43,879 nt of DNA from Bacteroidota bacterium (GTDB lineage Bacteria; Bacteroidota; Bacteroidia; Palsa-965). The stretch is taken from contig JADBYT010000038.1 of NCBI GenBank assembly GCA_020402865.1, positions 1 through 43,879 of the forward strand, read 5' to 3'. The number at the start of each line of letters is the position of its first letter. Positions within the stretch are counted from its first letter, which is position 1. The notes beneath the pieces are model-generated. The model saw only the letters and a list, made by a program, of their open reading frames with translations, made no database searches and had not been told where the DNA came from. Shown here one piece after another: positions 8,419-17,454 of the stretch. A program made the translations under genes and the position numbers.

Positions 8419-9228
8419 TTAGTTATGCTTCTTTGAAGAGAAGGTCTGCAGGATGCTGAAGTTGGCTTCGTCGATGCCGTAGGTGATACGGTCGATGAGC
8501 GTGGTGTACATATTGTACACGATAATAGCAATAGCAGAACCTGTAATACCGAAAGCTGTATTGATAAGCGCTTCAGAGATACCGGTAGCAAGCGCGTTTG
8601 AGTCGGGAGCGCCTGAAGAAGCGAGGGCCGAGAACGCACGGATCATACCAAGTACGGTACCGATCAGACCTACGAGAGTAGCGATAGAAGCGCAGGTAGA
8701 AAGGATAACGAGGTTTTTGGAAAGCATCGGCAGTTCGAGCGCGGTGGTTTCTTCAAGGTCTTTCTGAATAGCAGCCAGTTTCTGCTCTTTGTCGAGCTCG
8801 CTGTCGTGCTCTACCATGCGGTATTTGGTAAGACCAGCGCGAACTACGTTACCGATAGAACCTTTCTGACGGTCGCAGGCAGCAAGAGCCTCGTCCATAC
8901 GGTTGTTCTCGATAAGCTGACGGATGTTGCGGATAAAGTTGGCTACGTTGCCTGTGCCACGGGCGCGGAGAATAGTAATGGCACGCTCAATGGTGAAGGT
9001 GAGGATGATGAGGTTAATGGTCATCAGAATCGGCACAATGAAGCCGCCTTTGTAAATGGTTCCGAGGATATTACCGTCAACCGGATGGCCTTTGATACGG
9101 TCGTTGTTTTCAAACAGGTGAGGAGCACCCATTACCTTGTCAAAAATGATGTACGATACTACGTAAAGTACAATGATGATTCCGACGGTGAAATAAGCCT
9201 GGAAGTTGGTGGACTTCTTGTTGCTCAT
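8419..9228 (-). CDS. exbB: MotA/TolQ/ExbB proton channel family protein
   Basis: 269 residues from the ATG at 9228 (MSNKKSTNFQAYFTVGIIIVLYVV). The open frame runs to 9312, but the extra part lacks an ATG and reads as leader. Membrane helices are seen near residues 13-34 and 64-86, then after a cytoplasmic loop (VANFIRNIRQLIENNRMDEALAACDRQKGSIGNVVRAGL) two more with the family signature: LSTCASIATLVGLIGTVLGMIRAFSAL and ISEALINTAFGITGSAIAIIVYNMY. ExbB forms the pentameric channel around ExbD. It is the first gene of the operon that runs to the TPR gene. Confidence 0.95.
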   Translation of the reverse strand: MSNKKSTNFQAYFTVGIIIVLYVVSYIIFDKVMGAPHLFENNDRIKGHPVDGNILGTIYKGGFIVPILMTINLIILTFTIERAITILRARGTGNVANFIRNIRQLIENNRMDEALAACDRQKGSIGNVVRAGLTKYRMVEHDSELDKEQKLAAIQKDLEETTALELPMLSKNLVILSTCASIATLVGLIGTVLGMIRAFSALASSGAPDSNALATGISEALINTAFGITGSAIAIIVYNMYTTLIDRITYGIDEANFSILQTFSSKKHN

Positions 9229-9529
9229 AGCAAATTGTGTTTGGTTGGTATTGATTTTGGTTAGAAATAGAGTTCTTTTGGCTGGCAAGAATACTGAAAA
9301 CTGCCCAAACAAATGTTGTGCAATGGTTATTTTCTCATCTCTGCCGAATAAAAGGTTTCAAACATAGTAAATTCCAATCGGTTTACGAATTTTAACAGTA
9401 GGTTTTTAACCGTTTATTCACCACTCAGGAACGCAAAAAAACAGTGTTTTGTGCGTTGGAGGCAAGCGTTTTGGCAAGTGGGGCAGCAACCGGTGCAGGC
9501 GGCTCAAGTTGCGGGATAAATGGCGGCGC
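9229..9529. other. Intergenic region between dedA-like gene and exbB
   Basis: About 300 bases. Holds the exbB leader and candidate promoter in its first half. The second half (9420-9529) follows the stop of the DedA gene; I see no strong terminator there, only a weak GCAAC/GTTGC pairing around 9486-9515. No gene is supported; plus-strand ORFs here are shadows. Confidence 0.5.
9359..9389 (-). promoter_or_regulatory. Candidate promoter of the exb-tonB operon
   Basis: On the minus strand TATGTTTG (9366-9359) fits the Bacteroidota -7 box TAnnTTTG exactly. TTCG at 9389-9386, 19 bases upstream, is a one-mismatch fit to the -33 TTTG box. Transcription would begin near 9352, leaving a leader of about 125 bases before exbB. 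No experiment backs this. Confidence 0.35.
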
Positions 9530-10183
9530 TTAACTTCCGGCTTTGGGCTGGCTTTCGCGGGCGCGGGCTTTTTCCTTGCGCCATGTAATGACAATGGGAA
9601 TAAGCGTAACCACTATGAGGAAAAGCACGATATAGCCGATATTTTTCTCCACCCACTCAATTTTCCCAAGAAAATAGCCAGCCAGCCCCAAAGAGCCTAC
9701 CCAGGCCACAGCCCCAATTACATTATAAAACATAAACCGGCCGAAATGCACACGGATTACCCCGGCCAGAATGGGAGCAAAGGTGCGCACAATGGGCATA
9801 AACCGTCCCATAATCAGTGCCCTGCCGCCGTAGCGGGTGTAAAAATCCTGCGTGACATCAAGGTAGCGCTTTTTGAAAATGAGCGAGTCGTTGCGTTTGA
9901 AAAGCGCAGGGCCCACGCGGTAGCCAAACCAGTAGCCGGCCATATTGCCCAGCACGGCGGCAGCCATTATTGACGAAAGCAGCACGGCTATGTGTACATC
10001 CAGCAGTTCGGGTCGGGTGCGGCAAATGAGGCCTGAAATGAACATGAGCGAATCGCCGGGCAGGAAAAAGCCTACCATGAGACCGGTTTCGGCGAAAACC
10101 ACAAACAGCAGCAGCGCCAGGCCTCCATACTCAATGATGGATTGCGGGTCGGTAAGCTGTTTGAAGAAATCAAGCCACTCCAT
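9530..10183 (-). CDS. DedA family inner-membrane protein
   Basis: 217 residues, the usual length. The family marks are present: GFFLPGDSLMFISG near residue 40, the NMAGYWFGYRVGPALF segment, and GRFMPIVRTFAPILAG near residue 125. Two re-entrant and several membrane helices are expected. DedA/VTT proteins are linked to lipid (undecaprenyl phosphate or phospholipid) flipping across the inner membrane and to membrane fitness; the exact substrate of this member is unknown. Ends with a charged tail (WRKEKARARESQPKAGS). It follows the symporter gene by 9 bases and is likely co-transcribed. Confidence 0.93.
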   Translation of the reverse strand: MEWLDFFKQLTDPQSIIEYGGLALLLFVVFAETGLMVGFFLPGDSLMFISGLICRTRPELLDVHIAVLLSSIMAAAVLGNMAGYWFGYRVGPALFKRNDSLIFKKRYLDVTQDFYTRYGGRALIMGRFMPIVRTFAPILAGVIRVHFGRFMFYNVIGAVAWVGSLGLAGYFLGKIEWVEKNIGYIVLFLIVVTLIPIVITWRKEKARARESQPKAGS

Positions 10184-10192
10184 TGCCTGCGT

Positions 10193-11506
10193 TTACGCCT
10201 GTTTTTCGGTTTCTGCTGCGTCGTTTTCAATGCCGGGCTGCCCCAGCGCATTTTCCAGTTTGCTGATTACTGCTGTAGCCACTGCATTGCCCGCCACGTT
10301 TGTAGCTGAGCGCCCCATGTCAAGCAGCCAGTCGATGGCAATGATTACAGAAAGCCCTTCGGCCGGAATATGAAACGCATCGAGCATACCCGCAATTACC
10401 ACCAGCGAGGCGCGCGGCACCCCGGCCATGCCTTTGCTCGTAACCAGCAGCATGCCCATCATGGTAAGCTGTTCGCCAATGGTGAGATCAATTCCGTAGG
10501 CCTGTGCAATGGCTACCGTGGCAAAGGTCATGTACATAATCGAGCCGTCGAGGTTAAACGAATAACCCAGCGGCAGCACAAAACCAATAATGCGGTCGGG
10601 GCAGCCAAATCGTTCCAGTGCGTTAATGGTTTTTGGCATGGCCGCTTCCGAGCTTGACGTGCCAAAGGCCAGCAGCATGGGGTCGCGGATATACTTGAGC
10701 AGTTTCCAGTACTCAATGCGCAGTACCGCGCAAATGAGCGGCAACACCACAAAAATGAATCCGGCCAGTCCGCCAAAGAAGCAGGCAATGAGTTTGATGT
10801 ATCCCATCAGCACACCCACGCCATGCACCGAAATTACAGCGGCCACCGCACCAAACACCGCAAGCGGCGCAAAGTACATGATATAGCCCGTCATCTTGAG
10901 CATGATGTGCGCCACGGCATCAAAGAACTTTATTACCACTTTCCCCTTCTCACCAATGGCCGATGTGGCCGCCGCGAAAAACAGCACGAACACAATAATG
11001 GGCAGAATATCATTGTGCGCCATGGCATCAATAATGTTCTTCGGGAAAATGTGCAGCACAAAATTAGTAAGGTTGAAAGGCTGCGGTTTTGTGATGATAC
11101 CGGTTGCAGAAGCTACATTCAGCGCCTTGCCCGGCTCAAACAGGTTTACAATAACCAAACCCATTACCAGCGCAATAAGCGTGGCAAAGGTGAAATAGAT
11201 GAGGGTTTTTGCACCTATACGCCCCATGGCTTTAAAACCACCCGTATTGGCCAGACCAACCAGCAGCAGCGAAAACACCAGCGGCGCCACAATTACCTTT
11301 ACCAGATTCAGAAAAATTTCGCTGAACAATTTGAATCCGTACACAAACTTACCCGCAAAGGCTTTTTGTGCATCGGTTTTAAGTGTATCAAGTCCGTTTG
11401 AGGCAATAATATCAAACAGGTGATTATGCCACATTACGCCGGCCACCACGCCCAGCACAAGGCCCAGAAAAATCCAGGAAGAAAGATTGGAGAGTAATTT
11501 CTTCAT
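10193..11506 (-). CDS. Dicarboxylate/amino acid:cation symporter (DAACS family)
   Basis: 437 residues from the ATG at 11506; a TTG three codons earlier is less likely. The DAACS/SLC1 landmarks are all seen: the first hairpin GTSSSEAAMPKTINAL, NLDGSIMYMTFATVAIAQAYG, the second hairpin SKGMAGVPRASLVVIAGML, and DWLLDMGRSATNVAGNAVATAVI. These bind the acidic substrate and the coupling ions. The protein brings C4-dicarboxylates or glutamate/aspartate into the cell with Na+ or H+. Which substrate is used cannot be told from sequence. It heads a two-gene unit with the DedA gene. Confidence 0.93.
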   Translation of the reverse strand: MKKLLSNLSSWIFLGLVLGVVAGVMWHNHLFDIIASNGLDTLKTDAQKAFAGKFVYGFKLFSEIFLNLVKVIVAPLVFSLLLVGLANTGGFKAMGRIGAKTLIYFTFATLIALVMGLVIVNLFEPGKALNVASATGIITKPQPFNLTNFVLHIFPKNIIDAMAHNDILPIIVFVLFFAAATSAIGEKGKVVIKFFDAVAHIMLKMTGYIMYFAPLAVFGAVAAVISVHGVGVLMGYIKLIACFFGGLAGFIFVVLPLICAVLRIEYWKLLKYIRDPMLLAFGTSSSEAAMPKTINALERFGCPDRIIGFVLPLGYSFNLDGSIMYMTFATVAIAQAYGIDLTIGEQLTMMGMLLVTSKGMAGVPRASLVVIAGMLDAFHIPAEGLSVIIAIDWLLDMGRSATNVAGNAVATAVISKLENALGQPGIENDAAETEKQA

Positions 11507-11537
11507 GCGCGTCAATTCGATGCTGAAAGTAACAAAT

Positions 11538-11592
11538 AAAAACCAGCCCTTGTCCCGCTCGACTTTGCTCGCGATGATATGGGCTGGTTTTT
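11538..11592 (-). terminator. Long-loop inverted repeat, likely end of the nuo operon
   Basis: A 12-bp perfect inverted repeat (AAAAACCAGCCC at 11538-11549, GGGCTGGTTTTT at 11581-11592) with a 31-base loop. In the minus direction the second arm ends in GGTTTTTATTTG, so it can serve as the terminator of nuoA-N; it is symmetric and could also act on plus transcripts. The loop holds a diverged inverted copy of the repeat at 11676-11724. Confidence 0.6.
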
Positions 11593-11675
11593 CTGCCTGT
11601 GATGGTAAGGACTACGCTATTATTTTTTGCAAGTTATTGACTACACGAGGCAAACAATCTGTCTCAATGTAAGCC

Positions 11676-11724
11676 GCAGTCATTTCGAGCGGCGTCACTC
11701 TTTGCAGTCATTTCGAGCGGTGTC
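11676..11724. repeat. Two direct copies of a GTCATTTCGAGCGG repeat
   Basis: GCAGTCATTTCGAGCGGCGT starts at 11676 and GCAGTCATTTCGAGCGGTGT at 11704, 28 bases apart, differing in one base over 21. I recall the core (GTCATTTCGAGCG.AGTCGAGA) as a common intergenic repeat in Bacteroidota. It lies just after the nuoN stop. Confidence 0.7.
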
Positions 11725-11737
11725 GAGAAAAGACAGC

Positions 11738-13162
11738 CTACTTCCCTTCTGCCATTGCCGAAATATTCAGCAGCAAATCAGGCAACAGGCCGAGTACGAT
11801 GGTGAGCACAGCCGTAACAAACAGCAGCACCTGATGCAGGCTGCTCACAGTAACTGCGGTTTCATCGGCCGGGCGGAAATACATGGCTATAATGATGCGG
11901 AAGTAATAATACACACCCACCAGCGAAGCCAGAATACCAATAACCGCCAGCCAGCCATAGCCTGATGTAAACGCGGCCGCAAAAATGAAATACTTACCAA
12001 AGAAACCGGCCGTGGGCGGAATACCCGCCAGCGAAAGCAAACCGATGGTCATGGTTACGGCCAGCAGCGGATTCTTTTTGGCAAGCCCGTTGAAGCTGTC
12101 CACATTATCGTTGCGGTGTGCTTTAATTACGTTGAGCAGCACGGTAAATGCGGTGATAGAAGCAATCGAGTAGGCGGCGGTGTAGAAGTAAATGGCTTTC
12201 GGCGCCATGCTGCTTCCTACTGCGGCCACAGCCATTACAAGGAAACCGGCATGCGAAATACTCGAAAAGGCCAGCATACGTTTTACCGAAGTCTGCATAA
12301 CCGCCGAAATATTGCCAATGAGCAATGTAAGCGCAGCGCACACCGCCAGCACCGGAGCCCAGAATGAAGCCAGCGGACCAAGCACTTTTGAAAGGAAGAG
12401 GTTTGCGATGGCTACAATGGCGGCCGTTTTTACTACTGTTGACATGAGCGCCGTAACCGGTGTGGGCGCACCCTGATACACATCAGGAGCCCAGAAATGA
12501 AACGGAGCAGCAGACACTTTAAACAACATACCCACCAGCAGCAATACCACACCGGCATAGAGGAATGAAGGCTGAGCTTTGGCGGTATCCATCATTACTT
12601 CGCCAATTACATTCATATCAAATGAACCCACCGCACCGTAAATAAGGGTGATGCCGAACAGCAGGAAACCTGAAGCGAAAGAACCTGTAAGGAAGTACTT
12701 GAATGCCGACTCATTGGAGTGCAGATCGTTTTTGCGGCTTCCGGCCATTACATACAGCGGAATGGAGAGAATTTCCACGCCGAGGAACAGCATGGTGAGG
12801 TTGGAGAAGCAGGTAAGAATAATGGCACCCGCCAGCATAAACATAACCAGCGCAGTGTGGTCGGTTTCGTTGGTTTCGTCGCTCAGGAAATCCTTCTGCA
12901 TCAGATACCACAACAAAGCAGTGGTGATAATGATGGCCGAGGTAATCATCGGGAACGAAACAGCCTCCTTGCTGCCGAAACGCAGCATGCCGTTTATGAA
13001 CGTGCCCATAGCGCCGTCGTCATACCAGGCATAAGAAATGGTGGCGGCCAGAGCGCCCAGCAAACCGATGATCACCAGCGGAAACAGGGCTTTTCTGAAG
13101 CGGAAGAGTTCCGCTAGCAGTGTAAGAATGCCCAGGCCGGTTAGTACGAGAATTGGTTTCAT
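11738..13162 (-). CDS. nuoN: NADH-quinone oxidoreductase subunit N
   Basis: 474 residues, a full-length antiporter-like membrane subunit of complex I. Landmarks: the helix-5 Glu in LFLGVEILSIPLYVMAGSRK, the helix-7 Lys and broken helix in KVSAAPFHFWAPDVYQGAPTPVTALMSTVVKTAA, and the second broken-helix region AKKNPLLAVTMTIGLLSLAGIPPTAGFFGKY. NuoN is one of three subunits that pump protons across the inner membrane. It is the last gene of the nuo operon, 21 bases after nuoM, and is followed by repeats and an inverted-repeat terminator. Confidence 0.97.
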   Translation of the reverse strand: MKPILVLTGLGILTLLAELFRFRKALFPLVIIGLLGALAATISYAWYDDGAMGTFINGMLRFGSKEAVSFPMITSAIIITTALLWYLMQKDFLSDETNETDHTALVMFMLAGAIILTCFSNLTMLFLGVEILSIPLYVMAGSRKNDLHSNESAFKYFLTGSFASGFLLFGITLIYGAVGSFDMNVIGEVMMDTAKAQPSFLYAGVVLLLVGMLFKVSAAPFHFWAPDVYQGAPTPVTALMSTVVKTAAIVAIANLFLSKVLGPLASFWAPVLAVCAALTLLIGNISAVMQTSVKRMLAFSSISHAGFLVMAVAAVGSSMAPKAIYFYTAAYSIASITAFTVLLNVIKAHRNDNVDSFNGLAKKNPLLAVTMTIGLLSLAGIPPTAGFFGKYFIFAAAFTSGYGWLAVIGILASLVGVYYYFRIIIAMYFRPADETAVTVSSLHQVLLFVTAVLTIVLGLLPDLLLNISAMAEGK

Positions 13163-13183
13163 AGCGTGTCTAAGGTGCGCGGT

Positions 13184-14677
13184 TTAGTTGGCAGCCGGAG
13201 CCATCAGCAGCGTAAGGCTGCGCAGGTCGGTCTGAATGAGATCAAGCAAAGGTTTGGGATATACGCCGAAGATGATAACGGCGGCGCATATAATCAGCAG
13301 CAAGGCTTTTTCACTGCCGCTCAGCGCGCCGAAGCTTGCTGTAACGGAGTTGCTTTCGCCAAGCATAATACTCTGGTAGCTGCGCAGCATGTAAACGGCT
13401 CCGAGAATAATGGTGAGACCGGCAAACACTGCTGCTGTTGCGCTGTACTGGTACACACCGTTCATGAGCAGGAATTCGCCCACAAAACCATTGGTAAGCG
13501 GCAGTGCTACTGAACCAAGCAGTATAATGAGGAACAGTACGGCAAACTGCGGATTTACATTGCGGATACCGCCAAGCTTGCTCAGTTCGCGTGTACCGGT
13601 GCGCTTCAACAGAATGTCGGCAATGAAGAAAAGCCCCACCACGTTAATACCGTGGCTGAACATTTGCATTACCGCGCCGGCAATGCCTTCGGTGCCGGTT
13701 TTGCCGGGCGTGTAAGCCATAATGCCTGCCGCAATCAGGCCTACGTGTGCAATTGACGAGTAGGCAATAAGGCGTTTGAAATCCTGCTGCACAATGGCCA
13801 TGCCCGAAGCATACACCACGCTGATTACGCTGAGTGTAACAGCCAGCGGGCCCCACGCTTCAAGCGCATCGGGTACCATGGGCAACAGCCACACAATTAA
13901 GCCATACGTACCCATTTTCAGCATAATGCCCGAAAGCAGCATCGTGCCGGGTGTGGGCGCAGTTACGTAGGTATCAGGCTGCCAGGTGTGGAAAGGGAAC
14001 ACCGGCATTTTAATCGCAAAAGCAAGAAACAGCCCCCAGAATACCCAGCCCTGCTGAGCGGCAGTCATGGTCTCGTGTGCGCCGTAAAGGCTCATCAGAT
14101 CAAAGCTGTGTACACCGGCTTCGTTGGCGGGTGTATGAATGTACAGCATGATAAGCGCAGCCAGCATAAACAAGCTGCCAAACAGGGTGTACACAAAAAA
14201 CTTGAAGGTAATTGCACCCCGGTTTTCCCCTCCCCAAAGCAGGCAGATGAAGTAAATCGGAATCAGTGCAAGTTCCCAGAAGATGTAGAACAGAAATCCG
14301 TCTTGTGCTACAAACACACCGATCAGCGCCATCTGCATAAACGAAATAAGCGCGTAGAAGGTTGACGGGTTTTCGTACTGGTTGCGGAAGCTGCTCAGGA
14401 TAATGAGCGGAGTGAGCAAACAGGTAAGCAGCACAAGAATCATGCTGATGCCGCCCATAGCTACGTGAAAGTTAACGCCAATGGAAGCGATCCACACCGA
14501 ATTGGTTTCGAGGTTGGGATCAGCCGGATTTTGCTGCAGTGTCCAGCATGCGAAAAGCGCAAATAGGAAGGTAATTACAGAGGCGGCCAGCGCCACGCGT
14601 TTCACGCCTTCTCCCCGGGTAAAGAGCAGAAGCAGTCCGAAAACAAGTGGCAGTCCGATGAGTGATGCGGTTATCAT
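13184..14677 (-). CDS. nuoM: NADH-quinone oxidoreductase subunit M
   Basis: 497 residues, about 14 membrane helices. The key charged residues are kept: Glu in FYIFWELALIPIYFICLLWGG, Lys in KMPVFPFHTWQPDTYVTAPTPGTMLLSGIMLKMG, and the Lys/His-containing IVQQDFKRLIAYSSIAHVGL segment. It is the second proton-pumping antiporter-like subunit and sits between NuoN and NuoL in the membrane arm. Spaced 21 bases from both nuoL and nuoN. Confidence 0.97.
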   Translation of the reverse strand: MITASLIGLPLVFGLLLLFTRGEGVKRVALAASVITFLFALFACWTLQQNPADPNLETNSVWIASIGVNFHVAMGGISMILVLLTCLLTPLIILSSFRNQYENPSTFYALISFMQMALIGVFVAQDGFLFYIFWELALIPIYFICLLWGGENRGAITFKFFVYTLFGSLFMLAALIMLYIHTPANEAGVHSFDLMSLYGAHETMTAAQQGWVFWGLFLAFAIKMPVFPFHTWQPDTYVTAPTPGTMLLSGIMLKMGTYGLIVWLLPMVPDALEAWGPLAVTLSVISVVYASGMAIVQQDFKRLIAYSSIAHVGLIAAGIMAYTPGKTGTEGIAGAVMQMFSHGINVVGLFFIADILLKRTGTRELSKLGGIRNVNPQFAVLFLIILLGSVALPLTNGFVGEFLLMNGVYQYSATAAVFAGLTIILGAVYMLRSYQSIMLGESNSVTASFGALSGSEKALLLIICAAVIIFGVYPKPLLDLIQTDLRSLTLLMAPAAN

Positions 14678-14698
14678 AGTGTCTCTTGTTCAGCCGGG

Positions 14699-16558
14699 TC
14701 AGTTAATGAGGGTGAAATAAACCATTGCGAGGGCGGCCAGGGTCATGGCAAAAATGTAGAAACCTACATAGCCGCTCTGAAGCAGACGTACCGTGCTGCC
14801 CAGCCATTTAACACCGCTTCCTACGCCATTTACAAGTCCGTCAATTACCGGCAATTCTATAAAGCGGTAAGTGATGGAGGAAATGAAATCGAGCGGTTTG
14901 CGGATAATGGCATCGTAAAATTCATCCACATAGTATTTGTGGTAAATGATACGTTGTATGCGGCTCATGTCTTCTTCTTTTGCGGCCGGCAGGGTGTTGC
15001 GTTTTACATAAACCGTATAGGCCGCTAAAATGGAAACCAGCGCAAGTACTGTAGCCAGACCCATAAGCATAATTTCGTGTGCCCAGTCCACATGATGGCC
15101 TGTGCTGCCCGGGTTCAGGAAATGATCAAGCAGGTGAGAACCGGGGATGCCGATGAAACCACCTACCACAGAGAGAATGGCCAGCACGATAAGCGGAATG
15201 GTCATGCTCTTGGGCGATTCGTGCAGGTGATGGTGCTGTGCTTCTGTGCCTCGGAATTTTCCGCTGAAGGTGAGGAAGTACAGACGGAACATATAAAAGG
15301 CGGTCATCATTGAAGCCACAAGGCCAAGCACCCAGTGCAGCTTGTGTTCTTCAAATGCGCCGGCCAGAATTTCGTCTTTCGAGAAGAAGCCCGAGAACGG
15401 CGGAATACCGCTTATGGCAATAGTGCCCAGCAGGAAGGTGAGGTGCGTAACGGGAAGGTGCTTGCGCAGGCCGCCCATTTTACGGATATCCTGCTCACCG
15501 CTCATGGCGTGAATTACACTGCCCGCGCCGAGGAACAGCAGCGCCTTGAAGAAGGCGTGCGTGGTTACATGGAACACTGCACCGGTAGTTGCGCCCACAC
15601 CCAAGCCAAGAAACATCAGGCCAAGCTGGCTCACGGTAGAGTAGGCGAGCACTTTTTTGATGTCGTTCTGGAAAATGCCGATGGTGGCGGCAAACAACGC
15701 GGTAATTACGCCCACGGTGGCAATTACTTCGTTGGTGAGGTGCGCGTAATCGAATATGAAGCTTGAGCGGGCAATCATGTAAATACCGGCGGTAACCATG
15801 GTTGCGGCGTGAATAAGTGCCGAAACCGGTGTGGGACCCGCCATCGCATCGGGCAGCCAGGTGTAAAGCGGAATTTGCGCGCTTTTACCGCAGGCACCGA
15901 TGAAAAGCAGAATGCCAATTACATCGGCATACTGACGGTATTCTGCATTGCCGCTCATGGTGCCAATGGTGGCAAAGCTCACGCTTTCAAACAGCACATA
16001 AATGAGCAGAATGCCCAGCAGGAAACCGAGGTCGCCTACGCGGTTAATGATGAAGGCCTTTTTGGCCGCGTTGTTGTAATCGGTGTTTTTGAACCAGAAG
16101 CCGATGAGCAGGTACGAACAAAGTCCTACACCCTCCCAGCCCACAAACATGATGAGGTAGTTGCTGCCAAGCACCAGCAGCAGCATAAAAAACACAAACA
16201 GGTTGAGGTAGGCGAAGAAACGGTGGAAACCGTCATCATCGTGCATATAACCTACCGAATACACATGGATCAGAAATCCGATACCGGTAATGATCAGCAG
16301 GAACAGGCCCGAAAGCGGATCCACAAGGAAGGAGAAATCCACCTTGAGGTTTCCGGTGTTGATCCAGTCGAACATTTTAACTGTGTGCGACTGTCCGTGC
16401 AGTTCGAGGAAGATACCGAGCGAAAGCCCGAAAGCGGCGAGCACAGTGCCGCAGCCGATTATGCTGATAAGCCCTTTGGAGAGTTTTTTTCCGCCCAGGC
16501 CAATGATCGCAAATCCGATCAGCGGCAATAACGGAATCAGCCAGGCAAGTTGAATCAT
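14699..16558 (-). CDS. nuoL: NADH-quinone oxidoreductase subunit L
   Basis: 619 residues, the usual size including the C-terminal lateral helix. Landmarks: MFVGWEGVGLCSYLLIGFW (helix-5 Glu), GKSAQIPLYTWLPDAMAGPTPVSALIHAATMVTAGIYMIARSS (helix-7 Lys and broken helix), and IFQNDIKKVLAYSTVSQLGLMFLGLG. NuoL is the distal proton-pumping subunit. The C-terminal part (KYYVDEFYDAIIRKPLDFIS) is the conserved end before the last helix. Confidence 0.97.
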   Translation of the reverse strand: MIQLAWLIPLLPLIGFAIIGLGGKKLSKGLISIIGCGTVLAAFGLSLGIFLELHGQSHTVKMFDWINTGNLKVDFSFLVDPLSGLFLLIITGIGFLIHVYSVGYMHDDDGFHRFFAYLNLFVFFMLLLVLGSNYLIMFVGWEGVGLCSYLLIGFWFKNTDYNNAAKKAFIINRVGDLGFLLGILLIYVLFESVSFATIGTMSGNAEYRQYADVIGILLFIGACGKSAQIPLYTWLPDAMAGPTPVSALIHAATMVTAGIYMIARSSFIFDYAHLTNEVIATVGVITALFAATIGIFQNDIKKVLAYSTVSQLGLMFLGLGVGATTGAVFHVTTHAFFKALLFLGAGSVIHAMSGEQDIRKMGGLRKHLPVTHLTFLLGTIAISGIPPFSGFFSKDEILAGAFEEHKLHWVLGLVASMMTAFYMFRLYFLTFSGKFRGTEAQHHHLHESPKSMTIPLIVLAILSVVGGFIGIPGSHLLDHFLNPGSTGHHVDWAHEIMLMGLATVLALVSILAAYTVYVKRNTLPAAKEEDMSRIQRIIYHKYYVDEFYDAIIRKPLDFISSITYRFIELPVIDGLVNGVGSGVKWLGSTVRLLQSGYVGFYIFAMTLAALAMVYFTLIN

Positions 16559-16588
16559 AGTGCGTTTATTTCTGAGGTTCGGTGCAGC

Positions 16589-16906
16589 TTAGTGTTTGAG
16601 CTGGTTCAGGAAATCAATATCTGTGGTGCGTGTGTTGCGGTAAATGGCAATGAGAATGGCGAGCCCCACAGCCACTTCTGCCGCGGCTACCGCCATTACA
16701 AAAAACACAAACACCTGAGCGTGCGGATCGCTGTGGTGGGCCGAGAAGGCAACCAGCAGCAGGTTTACCGCATTAAGCATCATTTCAATGCACATCAGAA
16801 TAACAATGGCATTGCGGCGGAACAACACACCCAGCACACCCAGCCCGAAGAGCAGCGCACTTAGCGTAATGTACCACTGAAGCGGAATTATTTCAATTGC
16901 AGACAT
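16589..16906 (-). CDS. nuoK: NADH-quinone oxidoreductase subunit K
   Basis: 105 residues with three membrane helices, typical for NuoK. The two buried glutamates of the proton path are present: [20 protein letters not shown] (helix 2) and [23 protein letters not shown] (helix 3). Lies 18 bases after nuoJ. Confidence 0.96.
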   Translation of the reverse strand: MSAIEIIPLQWYITLSALLFGLGVLGVLFRRNAIVILMCIEMMLNAVNLLLVAFSAHHSDPHAQVFVFFVMAVAAAEVAVGLAILIAIYRNTRTTDIDFLNQLKH

Positions 16907-16924
16907 AGTTCTGTGTGCGGTGGT

Positions 16925-17428
16925 TTAGTGAATGTTTTTCTTACCCAGCATTACTGCGCCCACCATAGCGGCAAGGAACAGGGCCGATGAAAGTTCGAAC
17001 GGAATGAGGAAATCGGAGAACAGCACATTGCCAAGGCGTTCTACGGTTCCGATGGTGGTGTCGTAATTGGTTTTTGTAAGCGGTCCGCTGGCCTGCTTGA
17101 GTGCGCCCACCAGTGTGGCCATCATCATGCCACCGGCAACAACTGCGGCAATTTTTACCCAGGGCGGATTGTGCGGCTCGGTTTCCTTGTTCAGGTTGAG
17201 CATCATAATTACGAAAAGGAAGAGTACCATAATGGCTCCGGCGTAAACAATGATGTGCACCACCGCCAGGAACTGTGCATTGAGCAGGATGTAGTGGCCT
17301 GCAATGGCAAAGAACATGGTGATGAGGTAAAGCACGCTGTAAACCGGGTTACGGCTCATCACCACCATAGCGCCGCTGAAAAAGGCGATGCCGGTGAGGA
17401 TGAAAAACAGAATTTCCGTGGTTGTCAT
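16925..17428 (-). CDS. nuoJ: NADH-quinone oxidoreductase subunit J
   Basis: 167 residues, five membrane helices. MSRNPVYSVLYLITMFFAIAGHYILLNAQFLAVVHIIVYAGAIMVLFLFVIMMLNL is the conserved core, read here in pieces (NPVYSVLYL, VHIIVYAGAIMVLF). The helix-3 region with its pi-bulge takes part in the quinone-coupled conformational change. Confidence 0.96.
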   Translation of the reverse strand: MTTTEILFFILTGIAFFSGAMVVMSRNPVYSVLYLITMFFAIAGHYILLNAQFLAVVHIIVYAGAIMVLFLFVIMMLNLNKETEPHNPPWVKIAAVVAGGMMMATLVGALKQASGPLTKTNYDTTIGTVERLGNVLFSDFLIPFELSSALFLAAMVGAVMLGKKNIH

Positions 17429-17454
17429 ATTTCGTGTGCGGGTTCGGGAAAAGA

